Shown here: positions 23,276-35,224 of the stretch, piece by piece
How positions within the stretch are numbered: the first letter of the stretch is position 1
How the letters are laid out: every line of letters starts with the position of its first letter
From: Delphinus delphis
Lineage: Eukaryota; Chordata; Mammalia; Artiodactyla; Delphinidae
Length of the DNA stretch: 64,000 nucleotides
Assembly (NCBI RefSeq): GCF_949987515.2
Contig: NC_082693.1
Location: forward strand, 15,310,994 to 15,374,993
Reading direction: 5' to 3'
Notes under the pieces: model-generated
Told to the model about the DNA's origin: nothing
Database searches by the model: none
The model's input: the letters and a program-made list of their open reading frames with translations, nothing else
Made by a program: the position numbers and the translations under genes

Positions 23276-23684
23276 TGAACTGAACTGTGTCCCCTGCAAA
23301 ATTCCTTTATTGAAGCCCTAACCCCCTGTACATCAGAATTTGACTGTATTTAGAGACAGAGCCTCTAAAGAGGTGATTAAGTTAAAATGAAGCCATTATA
23401 GAGGGCCCTAATCCAATCTGACTGGTATTCTTATAAGAAGAGGGGATTCGGACACACAGAGAGACACCAGGGATGACATGCACACAGAGGAAAGGCCATG
23501 TGAGGACAGAGCAAGAAGGTGGCCACCTGCAGGTCAAGAAGGGAGCCTTCAGGAGAAACCAACCAAAACCAACACCTTGATCTTGGACATCCAGCCTCCA
23601 GAACTGTGAGAAAATAAATTCCTACTGTTTAAGTCACCTAGTCTGTGGTGTTATGTTATGGTATGCCTAACAGACTAATACAAT
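23276..23684 (+). mobile_element. MLT1 LTR within the ERVL interior
   Basis: Complete MLT1 in plus orientation: start tgaactgaactgtgtcccct, then ggtgattaagttaaaatgaa, ccatgtgaggacagagcaag, a tcttggacatccagcctcca block, the polyadenylation block gagaaaataaattc, and the end aacagactaatacaa. It separates the gag-like part from the first recognisable RT piece of the ERVL. Confidence 0.92.
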
Positions 23685-26180
23685 AACCATACTGATTCCC
23701 TAAGGATGATTAAAGGAAAGAGCAAGTGAAAACTTCTATAACAGCCTCTACCTACAGAAAGAGTAAACCACATTCTCAGAAGGATCACAAAAATTAGTGT
23801 CACCATCAAGGACTTGAAGGATGAAGGATGATTATTCCTACAAAATCCCCATTTAACTCACCTCTCTGGACTGTACAGCAAATAAATGGATCTTAGGGAA
23901 TAACAATGGGTTATTGTAAACTTATTCAGGTTTCAGCTGCCATTGCAACTGCTGTTCCAGATGTGATTCTTTTTCACCTGGAGCAAATAAACACAGACCT
24001 GAACTCCTGCTATTATTTCTAGGGGTTCAGTGGTCTGGGGCATGTTGAGATAAGCCCTCTAAGATGGGCATGTTGCTGATCTTGTACCTCCTGTTACTGA
24101 AAAAGAGGTACAACAACAAATGAGCCTTTTCAGATTTTGGAGTCAACGTACATACATCATTTGCACAGGCTGCTCTGACTAGTTTGCTAAGTAATCTATA
24201 AAATTATCTGTTTTGAGTGGGAGCCAGAGGAAGAGAAGGCTCTGCACCAGATGCAGCTTATCATGCAAGTTGCTCTACTGTTTGGTCCATATGATCCAAT
24301 AGATCTAATGGTGCTTAAAGGGATGCTGTAGGAAGCCTGTGGCTGGTCATCATAGGCGAATCGCGATATAGGTCTTCAGTATTTTGAAGCAGTTAATCTT
24401 TGCTTCCACTTCTACATATAACTATTCTCCATTTAACTATTCTCCCTAGCTTGTTCACGGGCCCTAAAACAAACTGAATTCTTGAACATAAACCACCAAT
24501 TAACTATTCATCTGAGCTACCCATCATGAACTAGGTATTTTCTAAACCACCAAAATTGTGAAAATAGGGACCAGGTAGCTGATAAATGAAAAATGTGAGC
24601 CTGCTCTACAGTTGGTTTTATATAAATACTGGTACAACCTACAAGTGGCTGGTTACAGCACTGTAGCCCATTCAGGGATGGACAGTGGTGAAAGGAAGCC
24701 GTCCCAGCAGGCAGATCTTTGAGCAGAGAACTGGATATATTCATTTTGCCTGGAAGGAAAGATTTCCAGAGGTATGGATCTACGCTCATTCATGATCAGT
24801 GGCTAACCATTTCTCTAGATGACTGGAGACTTGGAAAGAGCACAATTGTGACATTGATGACAACAAGGTCAGGGGAAGTTATTTGGCCAGACCTCTCAGA
24901 ATTGGCAAATAGTGTGAGGATATTTGTGCCTCTTGTAACTGCTCACAAAAGGAATTTTCCTCACAAAAAGGAATTTTGGCAGACAAGGCTCTTACCAATC
25001 AGATAGAAAACATGACCCAATTGTGAAGGTCAGTCACTTTTTCTCCAGTCACTTCTGTCATTGCCATATGGGCTCCTGCGCAAAATGGCAATAGCAACAG
25101 GAGTGGAGATTCGCAAGGGTTCAGCAACATGATTTTTCACTCAGCAAGGTCAATCTGAGACCATAATCTGCCATCCGCCGGAACCAACACTGAGCCCTCA
25201 ATATGGCAACTAAGAAGAACTGAAGGTACATTGATTAACTGAATATGACCCATCATGGAAGAGGCATCAATTTGCTTCATTTCTTCATGTGGATTTGCCG
25301 TGCCTTCCATACTTTTGGCAAAACTAGTTTCCGTAGATGCTTTATTCACCCTCATAGTATTCCAAATAGCATTAGTTGTAACCAAAGGACTCATTGCACA
25401 GTGAATGAAATGTGGTATTAGGCTCTTAATTAAGGGATTCACTGCTCTCATCATGTTCTCCATCACTATGAAGCAGCTGGATTGATAGAATAGTGGAATG
25501 GCCTGAAGACTCAGTTATCATGCCAGGTTTTAGAGTGGGGATATTGCTTTTAGGAGCCAATATATGCTCTGATTCAGTGTCCAAACTATGATACTCTTTC
25601 TACCATAGCCAAAATTCATGACCTGGGAATCAAGAAATACATATGCGAGCAATTCCTCTCACCATTACACTTACTGATTCATTAGCAAAATTTTTACTTC
25701 CTCATCTCCACATTTTTGGGCTAAACTGCTTTAGGAGTCTTAGTTCCCAAGGGAGGACTGCTTCCACCGGAGGACACAGCTATAGTTTCACTGAACAGGA
25801 AGCTGAGACTGCTATCTGGACACCTGGGCTCTTTATTCCACTGAAATAACAGGCAAAGAAGGGGGTTACTGCACTGGTTGGGGTGGTTGACCCTGACTAT
25901 TAAGGGGAAACTGGATTTCTCTTACTACTATGTAAGCAAGGAGGAGTATGCCTGGAACCCAGAAAATTCTCTGTAGTGACATTTAGCATCTCACATACTG
26001 TGGTAAAAGTTCATGGACCACAACAACCCAATACAAGCAAGACTATTGACGTCAGAGATCTTTTGGGATTAATGCACTGGATTATAGGGAAACTTGGCCA
26101 GCTCAGATTCTTTCTAAGGCAAAGAGAATATGAAATGAGGAGTAGAAGAGGGAACTTTTAAATACCACCATGTTACCAGT
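23685..26180 (+). pseudogene. ERVL pol remnant (partial RT, RNase H, integrase)
   Basis: Decayed pol in domain order. Around 23905-24000 is an N-terminal RT piece (attgcaactgctgttccaga). It passes abruptly near 24010-24030 to a downstream RT piece (ggggttcagtggtctgggg), so the RT palm with its catalytic motif appears deleted. RT connection follows to about 24560, RNase H at about 24590-24980, the integrase zinc-binding region at about 25030-25200, the core at about 25230-25560, and the C-terminal part to about 26170. Stops and frameshifts occur throughout. It cannot encode a working polymerase. Confidence 0.82.
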
Positions 26181-26639
26181 GGCAGAAACTAGAACTGTAA
26201 TGGTTATAAATATTTTTTCCTTGCTTTGATATGAATATATTCAAATAGAGATGAACCAAGATTTTCCTCTCCCATTTACCTACTATCTAACTTAAAGTAC
26301 TGATAATGACTTGCACTATATATCAGGATTTAATTACAGTTTCTCAAATGGGAAGAATGAGGCAGTTAGAAGAGGAATGAACATTCCCAAAATATGGATA
26401 AAATGGTACATGAGACTTTTCTCTTTTGAAGGCAGGATTACCATGTTTTTGTTTGTACAAGGGATAGTTTCATCACATATTACAGAAGCAAGATTCTTCT
26501 ATGGTTTTTATTTGAAAGCTAAATATGGTTTAAAAATGTATATGTAATGCTAAATTGAAAAAGGAATAGAGTGTGCTAAACTATGTTTTGTCTATTAGTT
26601 TATTCCTTTCTTATCTATGACTTGGAACTAAGTATGTTC
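26181..26639 (+). mobile_element. ERVL 3' non-coding interior
   Basis: AT-rich stretch between the end of integrase and the 3' LTR. ERVL lacks an env gene, which fits the short distance and the absence of envelope-like frames. The one open frame (78 codons) has no recognisable domain. Confidence 0.55.
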
Positions 26640-27466
26640 TGGATTAGAGTTGACCAAGAGGGAAGTTTGCAAAAAGTTTAGTAGTCAGAAGTGAAACAGG
26701 GACCATTACTTTCAACAAGCCATGACAGTCAGACACAGTGACAGACAGACGTGGAGAAGTCCAGAGAGGTCCAGATTCCTGTGGTCTTCCTGACTCCTGG
26801 CCTGCCCACTGATGGGGGTCCCAAGCCAACTACCAAATGCTTGACTGCTGTTCCGATGAAGGCAGCAGCTTCCACAGTCTTCTCCATGAGCTCCCCTTTC
26901 ACAATTCCATGCCAGTTACCAGACACACAGCTTTTGGGATTCTCCTACAAACTCCAACTTGCATATTTTCACCAAAGCTTCATGTTTGAGCTTCCAAACT
27001 GTTTGGTCTTAGAATTCTTTTATACTCCTAAAAACTACTGAAGACCCCAAAGAGTTTTAGTATACATGGGTTATATCTACAAATATTACAAATTAAAACT
27101 GAGACTTTTTTAAAACACAAAATACACACATTCCATCTCAATATGACCTCAAGCCATGTAACCTCTGAAATTCCCCACCATACACTAAAGAGAGACTGAA
27201 AGAGAAAAAGGAAAATACATCTCAGCACTGTTATTAAGATATTTTTGACCTTGCAGACTTCCTGAAAGGATCTTTATGACCACTGAAAAGGTCTCAGGGA
27301 TGTCAGGGTGTCCCCAGACATCACTTTGAGAACCCACATTCTGGGCCATTGTGATTAGTGTCTTTCTGATCTTTCATTCTCCTCTTCAGTTCTTCCTTCC
27401 TCTCCCTGTCTCACATTTGTGTGAGTTCTAATTTCTATAGACAACCTCTACTTCCCTTAATTCTTT
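26640..27466 (+). mobile_element. 3' LTR of the ERVL-type provirus, interrupted
   Basis: Homologous to 21250-21783 in order and content (see that entry). It is split at about 26990 by a hAT element. LTR sequence resumes near 27340 with cattctgggccattgtg, matching the 5' LTR segment ttctggcttttgtatta. It is cut at about 27466 by an MLT1, so its last ~60 bp are missing or displaced. Confidence 0.75.
26990..27338. mobile_element. hAT-type non-autonomous DNA transposon
   Basis: Recognised by gaagaccccaaagagtttta, catgggttatatctacaaat and the terminal ccagacatcactttgagaac, which is the inverted-terminal-repeat form caaag...tttgagaacc of hAT elements. The opening ccaaactgtttggtctta is a degraded version of the other terminus. 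It sits inside the 3' LTR of the ERVL, so it inserted later. Exact family name not determined. Confidence 0.7.
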
Positions 27467-28222
27467 TATTAATTTCCTAGGGCTGCTTTAACAAAATATT
27501 ATAGACTGGGTGGCTTAAATAACAGAATTTATTTTCTCACAGTCCTGGAGGCTGGAAGTCCAAGATCAAGATGCCAGCAGGATTGGTTTCTTCTGAGGCT
27601 TCTCTCCTTGGCTTGTAGATGGCTGCCCTCTTGCAGCTTCTTCACATGGTCTTTTCTCTGTGAGTGCACATTCCTGGGGACTCTCCTATGTGTCCGAATT
27701 TTCTCTTTTTTTTAGAACATCAGCCTTATTAGGTTAGGGCCTACCATAATTGCCACTTTTTTTTTTTTTTTTTGGCTGCATTGGGTCTTCATTGCTGTGC
27801 ACGGGCTTTCTTCAGTTGTGGTGAGCAGGGGCTACTCTTCATTGTGGTGTGCAGGCTTCTCATTGTGGTGGCTTCTCTTGTTGTGGAGCACGGGCTCTAG
27901 ACGTGTGGGTTTCAGTAGTTGTGCCATGCGGGCTCAGTAGTTGTGGCTCGTGGGCTCTAGACTGCAGGCTCAGTAGTTGTGGCTCACAGGCTTAGCTGCT
28001 CCATGGCATGTGGGATCTTCTTGGACCAGGGCTCGAACCCATGTCCCCTGCATTGGCAGGCGGATTCTTAACCGCTGTGCCACACAGGGAAGTCCCGCAG
28101 CCTCATTTTAACTTAATTACCTCTTTAAAGGCCCCATCTCTAAATACAGTCACATTCTGAGGTACTGAGGGTTACAGCCTTAATATATGAATTCGGGGGA
28201 ATACAATTCAGGCCATAACACT
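27467..28222 (-). mobile_element. MLT1 LTR split by a SINE
   Basis: Reverse MLT1 in two parts, 27467-27756 and 28099-28222. The left part has ttaatttcctagggctgc, acagtcctggaggctggaag and tcaagatgccagcaggattg. The right part has ctcattttaacttaattacc, cagtcacattctgaggtact and aatacaattcaggccataac. It cuts the end of the ERVL 3' LTR and is itself interrupted by a CHR SINE. Confidence 0.92.
27757..28098 (-). mobile_element. CHR-type SINE inside an MLT1 LTR
   Basis: Full-length minus-orientation SINE: poly(T), then ggctgcattgggtcttcatt, the repeated gttgtgg modules, gctcgaacccatgtcccctg (reverse of the B-box region) and the terminal acagggaagtccc. It is the youngest insertion of this nested cluster. 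The target duplication is not clear. Confidence 0.95.
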
Positions 28223-29785
28223 ACTTTTGGTCACCATGTGTTTCTGGCTACATTCTGACTGACACACTCCTAAAATCTTTGGCCAGAAAACCTATTTTAT
28301 ATGAACAGATTCACAGTTTAGCCAGACAGAATGAATGTTACAAGTCAGGACTCGTGGCCCATTGTAAACACGCTTTGTCATAAAGAGGTCTTTTGTATAT
28401 AAATAATCTCCAGACATAATAAATAAGGAATAGTAACCAGAATCTAACTTAGAACTCCTTCTCTTCTCTCCTCATACTAATTTCTTCTCAACCCTTTTAA
28501 AATTCAAATGGTGAAGTGATATGGAAACTATGATCAAATATCAGCCCTGAAGCTTATAAGAAATACTTTGTTCATGTTATTAAATTGTGGATTATTGCTT
28601 CTCTGCATATTTATTTACCACTGAACCAAAGGTTAATTCTCTCTGTTTGTAAATTAAATGGATTTGTAATTAGAGCCTTTGTTTAATTTGCTTTAAAGAT
28701 CATTCCTATTTATGTGTGGACCGCAATTCCATTTTTAAATGTAATTGCTTCTAAATCCCAGAGGATGCTAATGCAGATTCAGACCAATACATTCCAATAC
28801 CAGAATTATGATTAAGGGTCAACAATGTAAAATCTTATAAAGAAAGCTTAGTGCAACTTTGTCTGTGGCTTTTAGGTTGGTGGCTTCTGACTACATGTTG
28901 CTGAGAAGTTAACCTCCAGAAGCCCTAGGACATTGTATACCTGCCACTGCTTCCCCAACCACATGCATCGTAGAGAGTGTCTAGAATACAAATTTTCAGT
29001 AAGTCAGTCTTTTCCCAGGCAGAACTCAGGAAGAAGGGAAAAATTAATTACAATCCAAGCAGCTTCAATTTTTCATCTCTGTATTGGACACCTCCAAAAA
29101 GTCATCTCCAAAGGTTAGAGGGAACTTAGATGGAGTCAAGGATATTTCAATTATGTTGTAGCGCATGGCTCAGCCGTGTCCTGAAGCAAAACGTTTTATC
29201 CAAACTTTTCACATCACAAATTCTGCCCTAAGCCAGTTCCCAGGCTGGGCAAATGTACATACTGCCCATTTCTGAAGTCACTGTATGTCACTGGAAAGGA
29301 ATGAGATGAAGAAATTTGTTTTTATCTGGACTCTTCTCAGAGAAAACTGGTTATAGATGGAAAGAATAAGCTCGGAAGGTGGAAGGTTAGAGAGGGCTAG
29401 ACATCGTGACAGCCTGCTAACCCTGCCTCCCTTCTAAGGAAACGATATCTGATTAACCACAGGGTTTTTTGTGTTTTGGTTTTTTTCTTTTGCTAAGAGG
29501 GGAATGCAAGTTTCAGGCCAAAACTGACTTTCTGAGGATTATTTTAGAAAAGCTAAGAACTGCCATAGCTAGTTCTCTTTCTTTATCCTTCTCTGACATC
29601 TTATTCAGTTATTTCTCAAAATAATAGTTAAAGGACCATTCAAAGAAAAGTAATTTGAAAAAGTCATTAAATTATTACAACCATCAAGGAGCTGCCATTT
29701 CTCAGTTGGGCTCTGCCTCTGCTGCCCTCCCCACAGCATGAAGAGATTAAAATAGGCCAAGTCATTCTCTAAAAACCATGTGCTA
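28223..29785. other. Unique AT-rich sequence, possible conserved element
   Basis: No repeat family recognised. The part at about 28500-28800 has long AT-rich runs with homeodomain-like taattaga, forkhead-like ttgttta and SOX-like aacaatg words and few CpGs, the character of many conserved non-coding enhancers. Nothing here proves conservation. No exon is recognised. Confidence 0.4.
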
Positions 29786-30152
29786 TATATCAGTGTTTGT
29801 GCCTCCCCCCCACCCAAAATTGATATGTTGAAATCCTAGTCCCCAAAGTGAAGATATTAGGAGGTGGGGCCTTTGGGAGGTGCTGAGGTCATGAGGGTGG
29901 AGCCCTCATGAATGGGATTAGTGCCCTTATAAGAGAGATCCCTGAGAACTCCCTTGCTCCTTCCACCATGTGAGGACACAGTGAGAAGTCTAAAGTCTGC
30001 CACCGGAAGAGGGTTCTCAGGAGAACCCTACCACGCTGGCACCCTAATCTTGGACTTCCAGCCTCCAGAACTATGAGAAATAAATTTCTGTTGTTTATAA
30101 GCCACCCAGGCCATGTTATTTGGTTACAGCAACCCAAACAGACTAAGACAAT
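29786..30152 (+). mobile_element. MLT1 solo LTR
   Basis: Plus-orientation MLT1: gtttgtgcctcccccccacc, aaaattgatatgttgaaatc, ccaccatgtgaggacacagt, cttggacttccagcctccag, gagaaataaatttctgttgt and the end aacagactaagacaa. The sequence aactaagacaatatgc is repeated just beyond (30147-30171), a small local duplication. Confidence 0.92.
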
Positions 30153-30261
30153 ATGCAACTAAGACAATATGCTACCTCAGCTTCATACATGTTAAAGACT
30201 CTGCTTAAAGACTCACAGCACATTAAACAAGCACTAAACTGAGATTTCAATGTCAAAAATA

Positions 30262-30370
30262 CTTTATTAAAAAACAGCTATGTGACTAGACCATGTTAAG
30301 TGTTATGGAAGTTACAATGAGAAATATACAACATGGTCCTTTCTGTCAAAGAACAGAGAATGTACTTAGA
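30262..30370 (+). mobile_element. Ancient LINE-like repeat fragment
   Basis: Series of ccatgttaagtgttatggaa, gttacaatgagaaatataca and acatggtcctttctgtcaaa follows the same old repeat as 9225-9355. Highly diverged, family name uncertain. Confidence 0.45.
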
Positions 30371-33094
30371 AAAACAAGATTAAGGCTCCCCTAAACCTTG
30401 GGCTATTTTATATAAGCTTCTGCTCTTCATTTGGCACATCTACAATACGGAGTGCATCAAAGTAGAATTATTGTGGGAATGGATTTCCATTTTGTGAGTG
30501 TGTGTGTGCATGTGTTTGAGATATGGAACTTCTCAGATCTACACAGTGACCTCATGGCCAAATTGCAAAGGTACAGAATTCAAAGTACTCAGCAGTAGGC
30601 AAATTTCAGCTGCAGAAATGGAGGAAACAGACTGAATTACAGGGAAAATGAAGGGGAGAGAAAGATTCCCCCAGAAACTTAATCATGCTGGACCCCTTAT
30701 CTGGATAATTTGGGGAGAAATGAGAAAACTGTTTTTGCAATTTTGTCTGTTTTAGATAGATTAGCAGGATAATTGTCTTGACTCCCCTCTTCCCCCAGTG
30801 GGTGGAGACACAGCTGGGCTCTGTGTAGAGACCAAGCCAATCTTGATCCAAATGAGGGGTGATTGCAGTAGGATTGCAAAAATGAGCCTCTACCCTCTCC
30901 TCTGCTCTTCTTGTAATCTGGGCTGTGAAAAGACCTTTTTCTCTGCGCTGGGATATAATTAAAGCTTATCAAATTATCTCACTCATTTCCCTCTATACAA
31001 TTGCTCTCTGTACTGTGTTTTTTTACTAATTTGTCCAGGTGTCTTTAAAATTTTCTCAAGAACAACTTTTGGATAATTCTTGAGGAGATCCATATCCTTC
31101 ACAACCAGAGCTTTATTTCTAGTTACACATAGCTTTCCCTTTCACATGCATGACTCTGCTGTAATCTAAAGGGTTTATTTTCCTCATTTATTCATTCATT
31201 CAGTCATACTTGTTGAACAAACTGTTTCATAAATATGGGATGAGTGAGAGAGTAAATTTCTCCCCTTAGTTCTGGAACCAACATGGATCCACCAGTTGTG
31301 TCTACCACAGATGACTAGCATCAGGGATAGAAGAAAATCTTAGAAACCTACTTTGGCAAAATGCCTTATTATACTATATTAGTCCCACACAGTTGAAGGA
31401 GGTGTTCTACAAATATGATTCTGGAGACTTACTTTATAATATCAACATGGTTTGGAGTTTGAGTCACTTTCACTTATGCAGTTTCTCTTAAATGGCAAAA
31501 TGCTGCAGACATACAATCAATCTAAATGAATTTGTACTTGGATCCTGACATCTAATTTTCCTGGTGTTGTTAATATTTGTCATTTGTTTCTAAACCAGCT
31601 CCAACACATGCACACATTTCCAAAAATAAGGGTTAATTACTCAAAACTGTATGCATGATCATTCCACGATAATAAAAGCAAGAAGAATTACCAGTAGTCT
31701 ACTATACCACAATTTTTATATAATTGACTAACCTTAATTCTTTGTTGTTTGTGAATGTCTTTTCCTTATACACTTCCCCCATATGTGTTTTGTGCTTTAT
31801 AAAAGTTCTTGCTGTTATTTCTGAGTGTGCTCAAAGCAGGTAGGTTTTCTCTGTACTTATCAGTGTTTATGATGTCTTCTGAGTTAACATAATCTGTCAA
31901 TCTGGCATGTTTCTCAAACACTTAAAATTCACTGAAAATTTGAAGGGGAAAATTCACTGTGTCTCTAATTCTAACTGGAGCATACGTTCTAGCTTGTGCT
32001 AAACAATTTACCCAGAAGGCTTCAAAATATTTTTTAAAAAATTAATCGCCCTCAAGGTCAGAATCAGCAACTTTCCATCTAGACATAATAGTAAAAGTTA
32101 AAACTCTGCAAATCAAGAAGCTAAGCTTTTTACTATAACTCACCAGAGCAAAAATTTATAAAGTTAATAAAATGTGCTCACATTTTCACAAGTTTAAAAA
32201 ATTTTATAAATATTTGCATTTATCTTTATTTCCATGTAGCTAAGGACAAAAATATCAAATATATTTTATGTCTATGGTAAAATGTTGAGTTTAAAAAAAC
32301 TAGGAACACTAAAATGTTAATAGTTATTATATCAGAGATTAGGTTCATTGCTTTTTTTTTTTTGTATTTTTAGAATTTTCTACATGAACACACATTACTT
32401 TGAAAATATGTTTTAGAGCATTCAAGTAACCAAACATCTGTCTTCCTATTTAAAGGGACTAAATTAATATCATATTTTTCACATCCTTAAATTCATTCCA
32501 TCAGGAATTTTAGAAAACTCTAGTTTTCCTGTCAATGGTCAACAAACCAATATTTCGCTTAGCATAAGTCAATAATTCATGGAACTTACCAATAAAAGCT
32601 GGAGATGATAAAAGTAAATGTTGAAACAGATAATAAAAGTTATTTATTAACTTAGTAATCATTGCAGATATACGTTAAAACCTAAATATACTACAGAACT
32701 AAGGATTTATCTTCTTTAGACTTCTTTTTTTAAAGGCAACATTTTTTTGTAAATCTATTCCTCCACTTAGATTACATAAGTGATCTTAATGTGCATTGTT
32801 AAAATAGACATGAAAAGCACCTATACCTTGAAATATATATATTATTATTATTATTTCAGAAAATGGTGTGATTTTCATAAGCGAAATGAATACTTAGGAA
32901 ACTGATGATGGATAAAACTTAGAATTCACTTGCCATATTACTAGAATTCATTTGCATCATATTTTATTTTAATGCATTTGGCAAGACCCATGCTATAACA
33001 GTAACATTTTCCCCAAAGCAGCTGAACTAAATACCTCAAATAATACAGGACAATCCTGACAGGAAGAAAAGGTAAAGCAATATAATTAGTCAAT
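30371..33094. other. Unique, strongly AT-rich sequence
   Basis: 2.7 kb with no gene and no clear repeat. The part from about 31600 to 33000 is especially AT-rich, with many A/T tracts (for example aaaaaatt, tatatatattattatta at 32837-32855), which fits a nuclear-matrix-attachment type region, but this is composition only. A short TG-rich patch lies at 30495-30515. Confidence 0.5.
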
Positions 33095-33420
33095 AGGTTT
33101 TTAGTACCTGCTTTATGCCCAGCTGAAACCTGTTCAACAAGTGAAAAATGTATAGGACATGGTCCCTGTCTTAAGAAAGCTTATAGCTCATTGAAGAGAT
33201 ACAAGAAAACTCATTTAAAAAAATTCAGAACAGTTAGGCATGAAATTTTGTGCTTTGATTATAAGAACAATAGATATTCAGAGAAAAAGGAAAAGGGAGG
33301 AAAAGGCTGAATGATAATCATAAAAGGCTTCTGAAGGAGAGAAAGTTCAGGAAGGTCCAAGAAGGATGGGTATGGTTACCCATGTCTGGTTAGAAGACAA
33401 GGAGAGACATTATTTCAGAA
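33095..33420 (+). mobile_element. Ancient LINE-like 3' UTR fragment
   Basis: The order aggacatggtccctgtctta, agcttatagctcattgaaga, then a purine-rich ggcttctgaaggagagaaag part follows an old mammalian LINE-derived repeat, the same kind as 9225-9355 and 42345-42870. Confidence 0.5.
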
Positions 33421-34340
33421 GATGGAAATTGATTGAATAAAGACAATAAGGCCATTAATTTACATTTGATGGGGGAAATGAAAGGCATGAGGAAGAAAGG
33501 AATGAGAACATCTGATGGGCAGAAGCAACGGAGTGAAGTGCAATAAAGTGAAGGTAAGAGGACAGGAACTATAAACCCATCTTCACTCTGCCAGCCACAT
33601 GCAACTAAACATCCTGAGTCCATCCAATCTCCAGGCAAGGCTCCCCGGAGTCCCAGAGGAATTTATCATCAATTCAGAATATCAAATATCAGGCTTGGTA
33701 TGGAGTGAACATGGGCAGATGGCTTGGACCTTGTGCTTAACACAAGGCTTCATGTTGAGACACTCCTCCAAAGGATTATTTTGTTTAAAATTTGGCTCCT
33801 CTGGAACCCTATTCCATTCCTCAACTCTCCTCGTCCTTCTTTGGGCTCTAATTCATGGATCTCAGGCTCATTAAGTAGAACAACACTTCTTGCTCTATCT
33901 TTGCTGTGGGATTTGAAGCTGACCTTTCTCATAGTTACATGCTACAAAAGTCAGATAATTTATAATTTGAAAATCTATGAATAGATAATGTGATACATAA
34001 ATGCTACGTCTTTTTCAACTAGTTGTAGGAAGTTGGTATTCGATGCTTATGCAAATTTACTGAATTAAAACTGTGTAATTTATGAGAGGAAAGTTGAATC
34101 TAATCTTTTCTGCTTGGGAGTTTGAAAAGAATGAAGGAGAAATCATTGGAATGAATATGGATTTGTTTTGAACAACGGAGACTCATATGTGGAAATGATT
34201 TATAGGGCATTCAATTCAGATTCCTAACAATGTTGAATTGCTTCCTACCATAAGAGCTCAGAGGTTAAGTTCAGACTATGTTAAACTATGATTCAGCTGC
34301 TACCAAACATCAAGGAGAACTTGTATGAGTCCTGGGCAAT
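33421..34340. other. Unique sequence, no gene found
   Basis: Two overlapping plus-strand open frames at 33599-33984 (91 and 86 codons) have no domain character and no initiation context. No repeat recognised. Confidence 0.5.
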
Positions 34341-34600
34341 ATAGTTTAATATAAAGTGGTGACCTGACTATAGTCAACAATATTGTATTGTATATTTGAA
34401 AGGTGCTAAAAGAGTAGGTCTTAAAAGTTCTTATCACAAGTAAAAACAAAAATTATAATTATGTGAGGTTATAAATACTAACTAAACTTATTGTGGTGAT
34501 TATTTCACTATATATATATACATCAAATTATTATATTGTACACCTTCAAGTTATATGATGTTATATGTCAATTATATCTCAATAAAAATGGAAAATAAAT
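34341..34600 (+). mobile_element. Old LINE-1 (L1M) 3' end
   Basis: Typical 3' UTR: gggcaatatagtttaatata, gactatagtcaacaatattg, attgtacaccttcaagttat and aattatatctcaataaaaat. A short (TA)n at 34508-34520 lies within it. Only the last 260 bp remain. Confidence 0.85.
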
Positions 34601-34767
34601 AGATAAATAAACATATGGCCTTCTTCTGTAAACTACTACCTATCCACATCTAAACATATTTTCTGCTTGCAATTACATATAAAGTCCCTGCCTTAAGTCT
34701 GGCTTACTGAATCAGTATTTTAGGATATAGCCTGTCCCTGGGGGAATATATTTAAAAGATAAGGCTT

Positions 34768-34954
34768 GTATAGCACAGGGAGATCAGCTCGGTGCTTTGT
34801 GACCACCTAGAGGGGTGGGATAGGGAGGGTGGGAGGGAGATGCAAGAGGTAGGAGATATGGGGATATATGTATATGTATAGCTGATTCACCTTGTTATAA
34901 AGCAGAAACTAACACACCATTGTAAAGCAATTATACTCCAATAAAGATGTTAAG
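34768..34954 (+). mobile_element. Short LINE-1 3' end with target duplication
   Basis: Severely 5'-truncated LINE-1 of about 187 bp, from tatagcacagggagatcagc to ccaataaagatgtt. Near-identical 14-bp target duplications flank it: aaaagataaggctt at 34754-34767 and aaaagacaaggctt at 34955-34968, with one mismatch. Its sequence is close to the matching part of 2312-2840. Confidence 0.95.
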
Positions 34955-35224
34955 AAAAGACAAGGCTTACTATTATCTGTCTTAGCCTTGGTCCAATAAA
35001 TTCAGATAACCTCATCCCTACCCCATGCCCTACACTTTAGCTGCCACATCAAAGCAAGCTACAGATGATTAAGCTTGTTGGAGACAATTCCCCTGCCCTT
35101 CCTCTGGCTTCTGTAAAGGTAAACCCAGCTGATGCAACACCTTGTTATGTAATCCCCACGTGAAAGCTGAATGAATGAATAAATAAATGAACAATCTTCA
35201 ATCCAGTCATAAGCCCAAATCTCA

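Noticed and set aside
21250..26639. Intact retroviral gene in the ERVL
   Set aside because: All coding regions carry stops, frameshifts and deletions. No frame longer than about 116 codons remains, and no env is present.
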